Assembly: GCA_024637035.1 (NCBI GenBank)
Contig: JAGXFW010000014.1
Span: 1 to 64,000 of the forward strand
DNA: 64,000 bases
Origin: Actinomycetes bacterium
GTDB lineage: Bacteria; Actinomycetota; Thermoleophilia; RBG-16-64-13
Direction of reading: 5' to 3'
The position numbers were made by a program, and so were the translations under genes. The notes below the pieces were generated by a model. The model was not told the DNA's origin and did not search any database. It saw only the letters and a list, made by a program, of their open reading frames with translations. Shown piece by piece: positions 1 to 9,471 of the stretch (its first letter is position 1; every line of letters starts with the position of its first letter).

Positions 1-1007
1 ACTTTGCTGTCGCCCTAACCACCCGCTACCCAGCAGGGCAGATAGTAGAAGTCGCTCATCTCGGCTACGGAGGCGGAGATCATGGCGAGTTCAGGCGCGC
101 CCACCGGAGCTGTGGCGTACGTCATGTCGAAGGTGGTGGTGCTGCTGCCATACATGACCGGAGCCCCCGGTCGGGTGGCCTGGGAGAGCACGATGCCGGA
201 AAGCACCTCGGCGTTGTGGGTGACCAGCGATCCGGAGAGGCTGATAGGTCCAGACGCTCCCGCCATGGCCATGGAGAGCACGTTCACCGGAACTTGGTGC
301 CGGGCTCCGTACATGATGGACTCGGTGGAAGCGGTGTGTAGTTGCAGAGGGCTCGTGGGGCACGTGTTCAGCGAGAAGAGGGGGCGCTCACGAAGGCTCT
401 CCCTGCTTCCCGCCACCGCGGAAGCCATCTCAACCAGGAGCTCCACGTGGGCGCCGCTGTTGGCCCCCATGTGGATGTGCTTCGTGGTGTTCCGCATGCA
501 CGTATCGAGCACATAGATATCGTGAGCGTGCTCGGGGGCGCCACCGGGGGTGAGGGCACGCTCATAGGTATTGGTCATGTCCATCGCGTCGCAGAGGCGC
601 GCGCTCTGGGCCAGGTCTTCTAGGGTGGAGTCGCGCAGTTCTCCGCTCTCGGGGTCGACGACCTTGGTGCCCTCGCCGAAGTTGGTGTAGCCCACGACTC
701 GGCCACCCATCAGGTAGTCGCGCTGCCCGTCCCGTGAGGCGAGAAGGATCTTGCCTGGGGCCGATGCGACAGCGTCTTCCACCACGCTCGCCGGGAAACG
801 GACCACGCTCGTGCTGCTATCCACGGTGCAGCCGGCCGCAGAGAGCACCTCGTGGGCCTCTTCACCGGCTACCTTGATCCCCACCTCGGAGAGCACCTCG
901 AGAGTCGCTTGGTGCACCGCTTCGCGGCCTTCTTGACTCAGCAGTTCGAAGCGGAGCATGGGGACTCCGGCGGCGTCGTCGCTCCGCGGCTTGTCTCTGA
1001 AGCTCAT
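1..1007 (-). CDS. mttB: Trimethylamine methyltransferase MttB, pyrrolysine type (cut by window edge)
   Basis: MttB transfers a methyl group from trimethylamine to the Co(I) corrinoid of its partner protein in the cytoplasm. The 330 residues visible before an in-frame TAG run from a typical MttB N-terminus to the motif CWVAGG. Blocks such as LVTHNAEVLSGIVL, YGSSTTTFD and TAPVGAPEL match the pyrrolysine-containing archaeal enzymes as I remember them. After TAG (15-17) the frame continues Gly-Asp-Ser-Lys to the window edge, matching the [Pyl]-S-D-[SA]-K context of MttB. The ATG at 1007 has a strong ribosome site (AAAGGAG, 7 bases upstream). It is the last gene seen of an operon that also holds mtbB and a corrinoid protein. 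Without amber decoding it would be a 330-residue fragment of a protein of roughly 490. The C-terminal third is outside the window. Confidence 0.93.
15..17 (-). other. In-frame amber codon of mttB, predicted pyrrolysine (residue 331)
   Basis: The TAG follows Trp-Val-Ala-Gly-Gly and precedes Gly-Asp-Ser-Lys in the same frame. This is the position of pyrrolysine in archaeal MttB (about residue 334, from memory). Reading it as a stop would remove the active-site residue and the C-terminal third of the barrel. Confidence 0.88.
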
Positions 1008-1108
1008 GTGCGTACTCCTTTCGATCCCGGGACGGCGCCAAGCTCGATCCAGGTTCGCGGGACCCTCAACAGGCCGCAGCGGGACTGGCTATCGGGTCGA
1101 TATCCGGC

Positions 1109-2890
1109 CTAGATGGTAGGTGTGTCAGAAAGCAGCTTGCGAGTGTAGTCGGCTTGAGGGTCCTCCAGCACCTTGTCCACCGTCCCAGCCTCTACGATGC
1201 GCCCCTCGCTCATCACCGCCACCTCTTGCGCGATGCTGCGCACCAAGGCCAGGTTGTGGGTGACGAAGAGCATACTCAGGCCGGTCTCGTGCTGGAGTTG
1301 CGCAAGCAGTTCCACGATCGCGGCCTGCACCGAGACATCGAGCGAAGACGTCACCTCGTCGCATATCAGCACTGTGGGCTCGGCGGCGAGAGCACGGGCG
1401 ATGGCCACGCGTTGACGCTCGCCACCGCTCATCTCGTCTGGATAGCGACGAAGCACCGAAGTGTCCAGCGCCACCTGCTCGAGAGCGAAGGCCACCCGGT
1501 CTTCGGTCTCGCTCTTGCTGAAGTCGAAGAACACACGAAGCGGCTGAGTGAGGATCTGGCGCACCGTCTTCCGCGGGTTCAGAGAACTGTATGGGCTCTG
1601 GAAGATGTATTGGATGGTCTGCCTGGTCGCCCGGTCGCGGCCGCGGGCGTCGCGGGCGAGTTCTTTGTCGCGGTGCTTGATACTCCCCTCGATCTTGAAG
1701 TGATGCAGACCCGCCACGCAGCGGGCGAGGGTCGTCTTGCCGCTGCCGGACTCCCCGACCAGGGCGATGCACCGACGCGTGTGGAGGTGCATCGTCACAT
1801 CGTGCAGGGTCTTCTTCCGGCCGTAGTAGGCGGAGAGCCCGCTCACGGCGATCACGTTCTCGAGCGAGGGGTCGAACTTGACCCGCTCCGCACCCTTGGC
1901 ATCACTCCCCATAGGCTCGGCCCCAACCTCCGCGTGCCGCCAGCACCGAACCTGATGATCCGCACCGGGACCGTCAACAGGCGGGAACTCGCTGAGACAC
2001 CGGTCGATCACCCAATCGCATCGCGGCGCGAACGCGCAGCCTTCCGGGCGACTACCCGGACGAGGTGCGCTTCCGGGGATCCCTTGAAGCGCGCGATTGC
2101 CGGTGAGGTCAGGGATGGCAGCGAGCAGTTTCCGCGAGTATGGGTGCAAGGACCGGGTGAACAGGTCGTTGCGCGAGCCCACCTCGACCAACCGGCCCGC
2201 GTACATCACGGCGATACGATCTGCCAGATTGGCCACCACGGCCAGGTCGTGAGTCACATAGAGGGCGGCGACACCGTACGATTCACTGAGTCCCTTCACC
2301 GTCTCAAGCACGTGCGCTTGCGTCGTCACGTCCAGAGCCGTGGTGGGCTCGTCAAGTACGATCACCTTGGGGCGGCAGGCGAAAGCCATCGCCACTGCGA
2401 CTCGCTGCTGCTGCCCACCCGAGAGCTGGTGCGGATACCGCCTGAGGAACTGCCTGTCTGAAGGAAGCAGCACCTCGGCCATCATCTCTTCGAGCCGTTC
2501 CGTCCGAGCCGAGCCCGAGGCGCCATAGTCGTGTGCCTCGAGGATCTCCATGAGTTGGGTGCCGATGCGGACGGCGGGGTTCAACGACGCGGAGGCGTCC
2601 TGGGGCACGTAGGAGATCAACCCTCCGCGCACTTCCCGGAGTTCTTCCCCCGACAATGCGAGCACGTCCCTGCCCCCGACCAGAACGCGACCGCCGGCGA
2701 TCTTCGCCCCGCGTCTCTGGTGCTTCAGGAGCGCCGTGGCCACGGTGGTCTTGCCGGAGGCGGATTCACCAACAAGGCCGAGCACCTCGCCTTGGCGGAT
2801 CGTGAGCGACACCTCGTCATCGATCAGGATCCCAGACGGCTCGATCACGATCTTGAGGTCTTCGACCGTGAGCACGACTTGGCCGCTCAC
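1109..2890 (-). CDS. Fused dipeptide/quaternary-amine-type ABC transporter ATPase (DppD-DppF fusion)
   Basis: A 593-residue protein with two complete ATP-binding cassettes in one chain. Cassette 1 has Walker A GESASGKTT and signature LSGGQQQR. It is followed by a Cys-containing oligopeptide-transporter tail (about residues 260-340). Cassette 2 has GESGSGKTT and MSGGERQR. It powers the importer formed with the two permeases just upstream. The start is a GTG at 2890 forming a GTGA overlap with the preceding permease and preceded by GGGAGGAG; an in-frame extension upstream has no typical sequence. It ends at TAG, at the normal family C-terminus. DppD and DppF are usually separate proteins; fused forms exist. 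Position inside the methylamine operon suggests uptake of methylated amines or betaines rather than peptides, which is inference. Confidence 0.9.
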   Translation of the reverse strand: MSGQVVLTVEDLKIVIEPSGILIDDEVSLTIRQGEVLGLVGESASGKTTVATALLKHQRRGAKIAGGRVLVGGRDVLALSGEELREVRGGLISYVPQDASASLNPAVRIGTQLMEILEAHDYGASGSARTERLEEMMAEVLLPSDRQFLRRYPHQLSGGQQQRVAVAMAFACRPKVIVLDEPTTALDVTTQAHVLETVKGLSESYGVAALYVTHDLAVVANLADRIAVMYAGRLVEVGSRNDLFTRSLHPYSRKLLAAIPDLTGNRALQGIPGSAPRPGSRPEGCAFAPRCDWVIDRCLSEFPPVDGPGADHQVRCWRHAEVGAEPMGSDAKGAERVKFDPSLENVIAVSGLSAYYGRKKTLHDVTMHLHTRRCIALVGESGSGKTTLARCVAGLHHFKIEGSIKHRDKELARDARGRDRATRQTIQYIFQSPYSSLNPRKTVRQILTQPLRVFFDFSKSETEDRVAFALEQVALDTSVLRRYPDEMSGGERQRVAIARALAAEPTVLICDEVTSSLDVSVQAAIVELLAQLQHETGLSMLFVTHNLALVRSIAQEVAVMSEGRIVEAGTVDKVLEDPQADYTRKLLSDTPTI

Positions 2891-3804
2891 GATTCTCCTC
2901 CCGTCCGCTCGATCCCGATCAGCGCTCTGCCCAGGCCGTCGGCTATGAGGTTGGTGCCGATGGTGAGCACGCCGATGAGCATCACCGGGAGGGCCACCGC
3001 CCACGGTTGCACCGAGACACCGATACGGTTCTCGTTGATCATGAGACCCCAGTCAGCCGCCGGCGGCTGCAGGCCGAAGCCCAGGAATGAAAGGGCGGCG
3101 ATCAGTCCGATCGAGTACGTGAGGCGCAGACCGAATTCCACCAAGAGGGGACTCGTGATGTTGGGGAGGATCTCGGCCACGAGAATTCGCAGCTTGCTCT
3201 CACCGAGCGCCTCGGCCGCCTTGACGAAGTCGCGCTGGGAGATCTCCAGCGCCGCCGCGCGGGTGACTCTGGCGATGCGGGGAGCATGGGACAGTCCGAC
3301 CATCAGGACGATGAGCCAGAGTTTCGGGCCCACGACCGATATCAGTAGTAGGACGAGCACCAGTTGGGGGAAGGCCAGCAATACGTCGAGCGTGCGCATG
3401 ACCGTCTCGTCCACCCAGCGGCGGGCGTAGCCGGCGATGAGCCCGAAGGTGACTCCCCCGAACAGCCCGATGATGGTCGCGGCCAGGGCGAGCGACAGCA
3501 CGGTGCGGCCTCCATACAGAACCCGCGTCAACACATCACGACCCAGGCTGTCCGTGCCGAACAGGGCCGTCCCGCTCGCCTTGGCATACGGAGCCCCGAC
3601 GAACTCGGTGGGAGTGTGAGGCGCGAACACAGGCCCGAGCACCGCCAAGAGCGCGATCACGACCACGATCCCCACTCCGATACGGGTGCGGTTGAAGCTC
3701 CAGGCGTTGCGCAGCGTAGCGACCCACTCGCTACCGGCGCCGCCCCCCGACGCCGAGGCGGGCTCCACCAGGTTGGAGTCGGTGACCTTAGGGAGTTCGC
3801 TCAT
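2887..3804 (-). CDS. ABC transporter permease, DppC type
   Basis: A 305-residue inner-membrane permease of the peptide/nickel family. The N-terminal cytoplasmic tail of about 40 residues is followed by a first membrane segment near residues 40-60, then the DppC-type periplasmic stretch with a GTDSLGRDVLTR motif. The binding-protein-dependent transport domain carries the EAA-like loop EALGESKLRILVAEILPN. It pairs with the DppB-type permease directly upstream (ATGA overlap at 3801-3804) and with the fused ATPase downstream (GTGA overlap). The overlaps predict translational coupling. Substrate cannot be read from the permease; context points to quaternary or methylated amines. Confidence 0.92.
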   Translation of the reverse strand: MSELPKVTDSNLVEPASASGGGAGSEWVATLRNAWSFNRTRIGVGIVVVIALLAVLGPVFAPHTPTEFVGAPYAKASGTALFGTDSLGRDVLTRVLYGGRTVLSLALAATIIGLFGGVTFGLIAGYARRWVDETVMRTLDVLLAFPQLVLVLLLISVVGPKLWLIVLMVGLSHAPRIARVTRAAALEISQRDFVKAAEALGESKLRILVAEILPNITSPLLVEFGLRLTYSIGLIAALSFLGFGLQPPAADWGLMINENRIGVSVQPWAVALPVMLIGVLTIGTNLIADGLGRALIGIERTGGES

Positions 3805-4766
3805 CTCATGCCCGTCCGCAAGCGGGGGCTCACAAGGATTGTCGCGATGTCGGCCACCAGATTCAGCACCACGTAAACCGCGGCGATGAGCAAGACCAAC
3901 GCCTGGATCATCGGCAGATCACGGTTCGCCACCGCATCTACCAGCGACTGGCCGATACCGGGGTAGGCGAAGAGGTACTCCACCACCACGATGCCACCGG
4001 CGAGCCACGCCAGGTTGAGGGCGATCACCTGAAGGGTCGGCGCGATCGCGTTAGGAAGCGCGTGACGCCAGAGCACCAAAGGCCCCTTGAGTCCCTTCAG
4101 CCGCGCCATCATGACGTACTCGCTCTCCAGCACCTCGATCATGGAAGCACGGAGGATCCGGCTGACGTACGGCGCCACCGCCAGCGTAAGGGTGGCGGCA
4201 GGCAGGACGAGGAGGTCCAGCTGGCTCGCGAGAGAGACCCCCGGGTCGATGCGGGAGACCGCGGGCATCCACTTGAACACACTCGTCGCGAAGAGAAGGA
4301 CGAGACCGATGCCCACGACGAACTCAGGAAGAGCGGCGAGCGCCAGGTTCCCGGTCGACACCACCGAGTCGAACTTCGTATCCCTCCAGACGGCGCTCAA
4401 CGAGCCGATGAGGATCGAGAAGGGCACGCTCACAAGAGCTGCAACGAGCACGAGTATGCCCGAGTTCACCACCCGGCTGCTCAGGAGCTTCGTCACCTTC
4501 ACATCCTGCTGTACCAGTGACTCTCCCAGGTCGCCGCGCGCCACTCCGGCGAGCCAGTGGCCATACTGCGCCTGGATCGGTTGGTCGAGGCCGAGCTTGG
4601 CACGCAGCACCTCGAGGCGCTCCGGGGTCGCTTCCCGACCCAGGATCGCCTGAGCCGTATCTGTAGGCAGTGCCTGGGTGGCCCAGAACACGATCACAGA
4701 CACCAGGAACAGGGTGAGGATCCCAAGTCCAAGTCGTATCAGGATGAGCTTCAGAAGTGGTGGCAC
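3801..4766 (-). CDS. ABC transporter permease, DppB type
   Basis: A 321-residue permease of the DppB/OppB family. It has an N-terminal membrane segment (about residues 9-30), the family motif ATPERLEVLRAKLGLDQP, and a permease domain with the cytoplasmic coupling loop around MMARLKGLKG and WRHALPNAIAP. It forms the membrane channel with the DppC-type protein. It starts 84 bases after the binding-protein gene ends; a GC-rich stem-loop lies in that gap and probably sets a lower expression level for the permeases. The assignment is secure at family level; the substrate is unknown. Confidence 0.92.
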   Translation of the reverse strand: MPPLLKLILIRLGLGILTLFLVSVIVFWATQALPTDTAQAILGREATPERLEVLRAKLGLDQPIQAQYGHWLAGVARGDLGESLVQQDVKVTKLLSSRVVNSGILVLVAALVSVPFSILIGSLSAVWRDTKFDSVVSTGNLALAALPEFVVGIGLVLLFATSVFKWMPAVSRIDPGVSLASQLDLLVLPAATLTLAVAPYVSRILRASMIEVLESEYVMMARLKGLKGPLVLWRHALPNAIAPTLQVIALNLAWLAGGIVVVEYLFAYPGIGQSLVDAVANRDLPMIQALVLLIAAVYVVLNLVADIATILVSPRLRTGMR

Positions 4767-4792
4767 GGAGGTGGGCCTCCCAGTTAGAGCCA

Positions 4793-4826
4793 GCCGGAGC
4801 CCCGCCGCCTTCCGCGGGGCTCCGGC
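4793..4826 (-). promoter_or_regulatory. Intra-operon stem-loop between binding protein and permease genes
   Basis: A perfect 13-bp stem (4793-4805 with 4814-4826) and an 8-base loop. There is no T-run after it on the minus strand, so it looks like a partial terminator or mRNA-stabilising hairpin of the kind often found after solute-binding-protein genes, rather than a full terminator. Confidence 0.55.
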
Positions 4827-4849
4827 CGTAGGCGATCGTCGTTCGGATA

Positions 4850-6487
4850 CTAGGCGAGGCTCACGTTGTGGAAGCGGAAGCCGCCGATCGGAATGCCAGA
4901 TTTGTCAGGCGCCAATCCGGTCAGTTTCTCGCTGTGAGCATCGATCTGGTCGTTGAACGCCCAGATGATGTTGCCGCCGCGCTCGTATTCGATGGTGGCG
5001 GCTGCCGTGATGAGTTCGTTCCGCTTGGTCTCGTCGCCGGTACGGAACGCCTCTTCCACCAGCTTGAGCCATTCGGCATCATCCCAGTGCGTCTCGTTCC
5101 ACTGGGCGGTCGGCATCGTGCCGACGGCAGCCTGCGAGAGGTAGTTCCGGGTGTACCAGAAGTCCTGGGAGAACGGCCACGTGAGGTACTGGTCGCCGTA
5201 CATGACGCCCGAATCCACCTTGTTCACCGTCACCGTGACGCCGGCGCCCTTCGCCTGCTCCGCGAAGACCTGCGCCGCGGCCACGACACCGCCGCCGATG
5301 GCGTCGGAGGTGATCAGCTCCACCTGGAGGTTCTCGTATCCGGCCTCTTTCAACAGCGCCTTGGCCTTCTCCAGATCCTGCGCTCGCTGGGGAAGATCCA
5401 CGGGGTACCCGGGGTCGAACGGCGAGTACATGTCGTTCGCCACCCACCCGTATCCAGCATAGGCCTGCTCGACCATCTGCTCGCGGTCTACCATCAGCCT
5501 AAAGGCCTGACGCACCCTCACATCGGAGTACGGCTCGAGATCGATGCGCATACAGAACGGTTGCCACGCACCGGTCTTGGCACGGAGGATCTGGTGACCG
5601 GCCGACGCTTCCACAACCCCCACCTGAGCCCGCGGGAGCTGGGTGATGGCGTGTACGGTGTCGCTGAGGAACGCGTTCACCCGGGCGGCTTCGTCGGCGA
5701 ACTCGATGATCGTGAGATCACTGATGTTCGGCGCACCGCGCCAGAAGCCGTCGAACGCAGTGAAGCTGCACTGCTCACCGGGACGGAACTCGGCCAGCTT
5801 GAAGGCTCCGCAACCGACCGGTTTCGCCGGGTCGTAACCAACGGGGACGATCATGTTGTACCGCATAGCCAGACCTTCGGCGAAGATCGCGTTAGGCTTG
5901 GTCAAACGGAACTCCACGGTGCTGTCGTCGATCTTCACGATGCCGTTCGGCTCGAGGCCGCCCAGGCCGGGAGCCCCCAGAAGGGGATCGGCCGGGTCAA
6001 GGGTGCGCTGGAACGAGAACACCACGTCTTCAGCGGTGACCGGTTTGCCGTCGTGCCACTCAAGACCGGACTTGAGCTTGATCTTCCACACCGACGCGTC
6101 CGCGTTCGGTTCGACCGCCTCGGCCAACCGGTTCTCCAGCCGGAAGTCGGTGTCGAGACCCATGAGGCCGTCGTACAACTGGGTGACGAACGCGTTGTCG
6201 GGCTCGAAAGACGACCGGCCCGGGTCCAGCGTGTCCTTTGCGGAACCGCCGACGATACCCACTCTCAGCGAACCGCCCTTGGTCGCTGCGACGGTCGTCG
6301 TGGTCTCGCCGGCAGCTGTGGTGGCGGTGCCGCCGGCCGTGGTGGTCGTGGTGCTGTCACCGCAGGCAGCGAGCAACGGGCCGAGGGCGAGACCTGCCCC
6401 TGTTGCCCCGACGCCCCTCAGGAACTTGCGCCGAGACATGCGCTCCCTCACGACTATCTCGCCGATCTTCTTCAACTCGTCACTCAT
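4850..6487 (-). CDS. ABC transporter substrate-binding lipoprotein, peptide/nickel family (SBP_bac_5)
   Basis: A 545-residue extracellular binding protein. The N-terminus carries a twin-arginine motif (SRRKFL at about residues 18-23), a hydrophobic stretch and a lipobox LAAC followed by a Thr/Ala-rich linker. This indicates export by Tat and lipid anchoring on the outer face of the membrane. The mature part has the family 5 hallmark: an R-V-G region, then GLEWHDGKPVTAEDVVFSF, then VRQAFRLMVDREQMV. It ends at TAG. It is the first transporter gene after mtbB in the same direction, followed by DppB, DppC and the fused ATPase. The ligand is likely a methylated amine, betaine or related compound, which is inferred from the methyltransferases on both sides. 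Confidence 0.92.
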   Translation of the reverse strand: MSDELKKIGEIVVRERMSRRKFLRGVGATGAGLALGPLLAACGDSTTTTTAGGTATTAAGETTTTVAATKGGSLRVGIVGGSAKDTLDPGRSSFEPDNAFVTQLYDGLMGLDTDFRLENRLAEAVEPNADASVWKIKLKSGLEWHDGKPVTAEDVVFSFQRTLDPADPLLGAPGLGGLEPNGIVKIDDSTVEFRLTKPNAIFAEGLAMRYNMIVPVGYDPAKPVGCGAFKLAEFRPGEQCSFTAFDGFWRGAPNISDLTIIEFADEAARVNAFLSDTVHAITQLPRAQVGVVEASAGHQILRAKTGAWQPFCMRIDLEPYSDVRVRQAFRLMVDREQMVEQAYAGYGWVANDMYSPFDPGYPVDLPQRAQDLEKAKALLKEAGYENLQVELITSDAIGGGVVAAAQVFAEQAKGAGVTVTVNKVDSGVMYGDQYLTWPFSQDFWYTRNYLSQAAVGTMPTAQWNETHWDDAEWLKLVEEAFRTGDETKRNELITAAATIEYERGGNIIWAFNDQIDAHSEKLTGLAPDKSGIPIGGFRFHNVSLA

Positions 6488-6969
6488 GGGACCCCCTCAG
6501 TTTGTTACCCGACTGTTTCCAGGAAGATTGCTGAAAAGCACCTGGACGATCCATCTTGCGCCCATCACATCGGACTCGTCAATGCGGGGCACTCCCCGCG
6601 CGTGTCAAGGCCTCGACGCCCTCCTTTCGAGACACGTGCCCGGCAAAGCGCGCACCAGGGAGTAGCCAAGACGGGATGGCTCAGACGACTCACGCTCAGG
6701 AAACGGCGGGTTGCACGGCGCGTGCGAGCCGACGAGCCCCGAAGCAGAGATCCTCGCAGATGGTCCCTTCATCCCCCCCCCAACGAACAGCCGTCACACA
6801 GGAGTATGCCCGACCCACGGGGCATTCCGTCACGCTGCTGTCGGACAGCCTACCACGTCATGCCCGAACCGCATAGCGCCGTTCGATAATAGGAAACACC
6901 TCCGGGTCTACGCCGCCCTGTCAACCCGCAATCGGGCCCCCTGGGAGCCCGGATTTCAGGCGTTCCCGC
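6488..6969 (-). other. Intergenic region between mtbB and the binding-protein gene
   Basis: About 480 bases with no convincing gene on either strand. Close to the binding-protein start is a ribosome site (GAGGGGG). A small hairpin (6582-6597, 6-bp stem) is visible. A TATTAT hexamer occurs on the minus strand near 6885, but I could not find a well-spaced -35 box. It probably holds the promoter or processing region of the transporter half of the operon. I do not see a B12 riboswitch box. Confidence 0.4.
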
Positions 6970-8373
6970 TCAGCCCGGTCCTATCTTCTCGCGCAGGCGC
7001 ACAACCGATGGGATCGACACCTCGAGCAGCGAAGCGATACGGGCCTTCGCCTCCAGACCGCGCGCCGCCTTCGGCATCGAGGTCAGCACCCCGATGTCGA
7101 GTTCCTCGCGCAGTTCCCTCATGGTCACCTCATCCGACAGCTCGCGTGTGCCTATATGGAGTTTCTCTGCCACATACGCCTTCGCCTCGGGGAGTCGCAT
7201 CTTGCGGTGGAGTTGCATCCTCGCGACCAGATCTCCGGCCGTACGGATGCCCCCCATCCCGGAGGCAAGCGCATGTGAGATGGGCATCCCGTAGGGATCG
7301 CCCGAACCCACCTATAATCCGTCGACGCGACCGATCGTCACCATCGCGACCGATGCCCGCGTGACCATACTTGTGGGCGGGGTCTCGCACATCGGCACGC
7401 CACCCACCCCGATGCCCACGTTCGCGTGGACTGGGATCGTGGCCGCCTCGGAACATGCCTTGACGAAGGTGACCGCGCGGGAGACGTTCCAGGCGGTGGA
7501 TCTGCGGGTGTTCGTATTCACGACCGGGCCGAAGATATGAGCCCCAGCCTTCTCGACCAGCTTGACCTGTTGGTGGGGGTAGAGGCCGGCGAGACGCACC
7601 CCGTCGTACGTCACCTTGCCGTGCATACCGAGCACGAACTCCGCCGCCATGCCCACTTCGATGGAGAGGTCGGTAGTGCGCGCCAACTCTTCCACGGCGT
7701 TGAGGGTGGCGAGGAACTCCGCGTCGCCGGCCGACGCCGTCGTATCGAAGTTGAAACCGTCGGCACCCACCTCGGCCATGCGCTTGCCGACATAGATCAT
7801 GTCGCGAGTGGACGCTTCGGCGGCCTCTTCCTGAGCTGATCGAGCTTCGTCGATCTTGCCCATAGGAAGGAGATCGGCCGGGTTGCCGAACGGACCGTCC
7901 GGGCGTGCGTACAGCGCCAAGTTGGGCATCGCTCCGTAGTACATGGGGATGATGGTGGTGTGCAGCACGCTCTCCATGGCCTGGAGTTCGAGTGCGATGA
8001 TCGGCTTGACCGGCTTGAACGAGTAGTCCGGGTGTCCGACTTCCATCGTATCCATGGCGAATGCCCGCTCGTACACCCTGATCGCCGACTCGCGGCTGAT
8101 GGGCACGCCGACCCCGCTTGAGCTCTGAGCGCCATAGAGCGCGTTCACCGAACCATCGTCGGTCAAGACCACTTCATCGCCCGGCACCACACCCACGATC
8201 TTCCCTTCGAAGGTGAAGAGATCGAGCAGGTAGTCCCGCTCCCCTTCACTGAGGGGTGGGATCTTGCCCCTGTCGGCAGCGTCTTCAGTGCCGGCGAGGA
8301 TATCGGCGCGGATCTCGTCCACGGTCATCTCGACCGCGTGACCGTCGCCCATGCGTGTGTAGACCTTCGTCAT
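6970..8373 (-). CDS. mtbB: Dimethylamine methyltransferase MtbB with in-frame amber (pyrrolysine)
   Basis: MtbB moves a methyl group from dimethylamine to a corrinoid protein. The frame reads 353 residues, TAG at 7312-7314, then 113 residues to TGA, giving 467 residues with pyrrolysine at 354. Archaeal MtbB is also 467 residues with Pyl at 356 (from memory). Before the amber are MtbB blocks such as HPDYSFKPVKPI, GAMPNLALY, GADGFNFDTTA and GVGGVPMCETPP. After it are GDPYGMPISHALASGM, AAGDLVARM-like and MRELREELDIG sequences that belong to the same family. The ATG at 8373 follows GGAGG. The GTG right after the amber has no ribosome site of its own, so an independent second protein is unlikely. 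It sits in one operon with mttB, the corrinoid protein and an ABC importer. Confidence 0.95.
7312..7314 (-). other. In-frame amber codon of mtbB, predicted pyrrolysine (residue 354)
   Basis: The TAG follows Gly-Arg-Val-Asp-Gly-Leu and precedes Val-Gly-Ser-Gly-Asp-Pro with no frame change. Sequence on both sides is MtbB-like and nothing is missing, so the codon is most simply read as an amino acid, as in methanogens. Confidence 0.93.
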
Positions 8374-8517
8374 GGCAGGTATTCCTCCGAAGCAGATTCC
8401 AAAGAGATTCCCCTACGGCTCAGCCTAACACGACGGGATGTTGCGAGCCATGTACGGGTGGACAGAACACTTCCCGGTGCATTCACGGCACTTGTGGCCA
8501 GGCACAAAAGGCGCGGG

Positions 8518-9396
8518 TCAACCCTCCCATGCCCGCACCGCATCGGTAACGCAGCGCAACTGTCGCTCGAACGCCGCCTCCGTCGCCCACGCGACGTGAT
8601 CGGTGACGGCGAGACGACCGTCCGCGAGGAGGCCCCGCACATCTTCGCGTTCGAGCCAGCTGCGGTCGGTCTCCCACGGACCCACGTCGAGTGCCGCTCC
8701 GCCCACCCTGCCGCTGGCAAGCGCGGCGATCAGGGCGTCGTGATCGATCAGGCATGCCCGCGCCGTATTGACGAGCAGGGCGCCGCGGTTCAAGCGGTGG
8801 AACTGCTCGGAACCCAGCACGAGCCCCGCTTCCCCGGGCAGATGGAGCGTGATCACCGACGCCCGCTCCAGCACCTGCTCGAGCGACGCCGTCTCGACGC
8901 TTTCGATGGATCGCCTCGTGACTACCAGCACCTTGCAGCCCATGGCCGTGAGGGCGATGGCGACACGGTGGCCGATGCCCCCGAATCCGACCACTCCAAC
9001 CGTGCGTCCGGACAGCTCCCCACCCAACGCTCCGAGGGCCCCACCTCGGATCTGTCCGCCTCGCAACAGGTGGAGAAGCAGAGCGATGGTGAACTCGGCC
9101 ACAGCCGCGCTTGAGTACTCGCCGGCGTGGGTGACCGCCACACCCCGCTCGGCGCACGCCTCCACGTCGATGTGATCGAGGCCGGCCGTGCGTGAGACCA
9201 CCGTGCGCAAGCGGGGCAGACGGTCGAGTTCGGCGGCGCCCACCGTCGAGCGCACCTCGACTATCGCCATCTCGCAGTCAGAGTGGTCTGCCGCGCTCTC
9301 ATGCAGGGTGCGCGGCTCGAGCCGGACCCTGCTCCGAACGTCGGCCGGGAGGCCCGCCGACTCGCCCGCCGTCACTTCGAACAGCACCAGGCTCAC
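8518..9396 (-). CDS. D-2-hydroxyacid dehydrogenase family protein (copy 1)
   Basis: A 292-residue NAD(P)-dependent oxidoreductase of the D-isomer-specific 2-hydroxyacid dehydrogenase family. The Rossmann motif is GVVGFGGIGHRVA (about residues 135-147). The putative catalytic Arg lies in NTARACLID, the Glu in DVGPWETD and the His in VTDHVAWATEAAF. The GTG start at 9396 is chosen because AGGAG lies upstream and because the paralogue at 17666-18544 begins at the same point (M-S-[LI]-V-[LM]-F-E). It lies between mttB-like and mtbB genes, an unusual place for such an enzyme. The substrate is unknown; a 2-oxoacid or hydroxyacid derived from betaine or amine side chains is a guess. At 292 residues it is slightly shorter than typical family members (about 310-330). 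Confidence 0.85.
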   Translation of the reverse strand: MSLVLFEVTAGESAGLPADVRSRVRLEPRTLHESAADHSDCEMAIVEVRSTVGAAELDRLPRLRTVVSRTAGLDHIDVEACAERGVAVTHAGEYSSAAVAEFTIALLLHLLRGGQIRGGALGALGGELSGRTVGVVGFGGIGHRVAIALTAMGCKVLVVTRRSIESVETASLEQVLERASVITLHLPGEAGLVLGSEQFHRLNRGALLVNTARACLIDHDALIAALASGRVGGAALDVGPWETDRSWLEREDVRGLLADGRLAVTDHVAWATEAAFERQLRCVTDAVRAWEG

Positions 9397-9471
9397 AGGC
9401 CCGACTCCTCTGTCTCGGCCGCGCACCGGATGCGCGCATTCACCGAAGGCACAGCCCCGCCTCCACTTTGG

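Noticed and set aside
1109-1111. TAG of the fused ATPase gene as another pyrrolysine codon
   Set aside because: The protein is complete at this point and the following codons show no family sequence.
4868-6889. A 673-codon open frame on the plus strand
   Set aside because: Antisense shadow of the binding-protein gene; no recognisable domain or ribosome site.
6488-6969. Cobalamin riboswitch or pylT tRNA before the transporter genes
   Set aside because: I found no B12-box or CUA-anticodon cloverleaf on either strand.
6970-7311. Separate 113-residue protein starting at the GTG after the mtbB amber
   Set aside because: It has no ribosome site, and its sequence is the C-terminal quarter of MtbB in the same frame.
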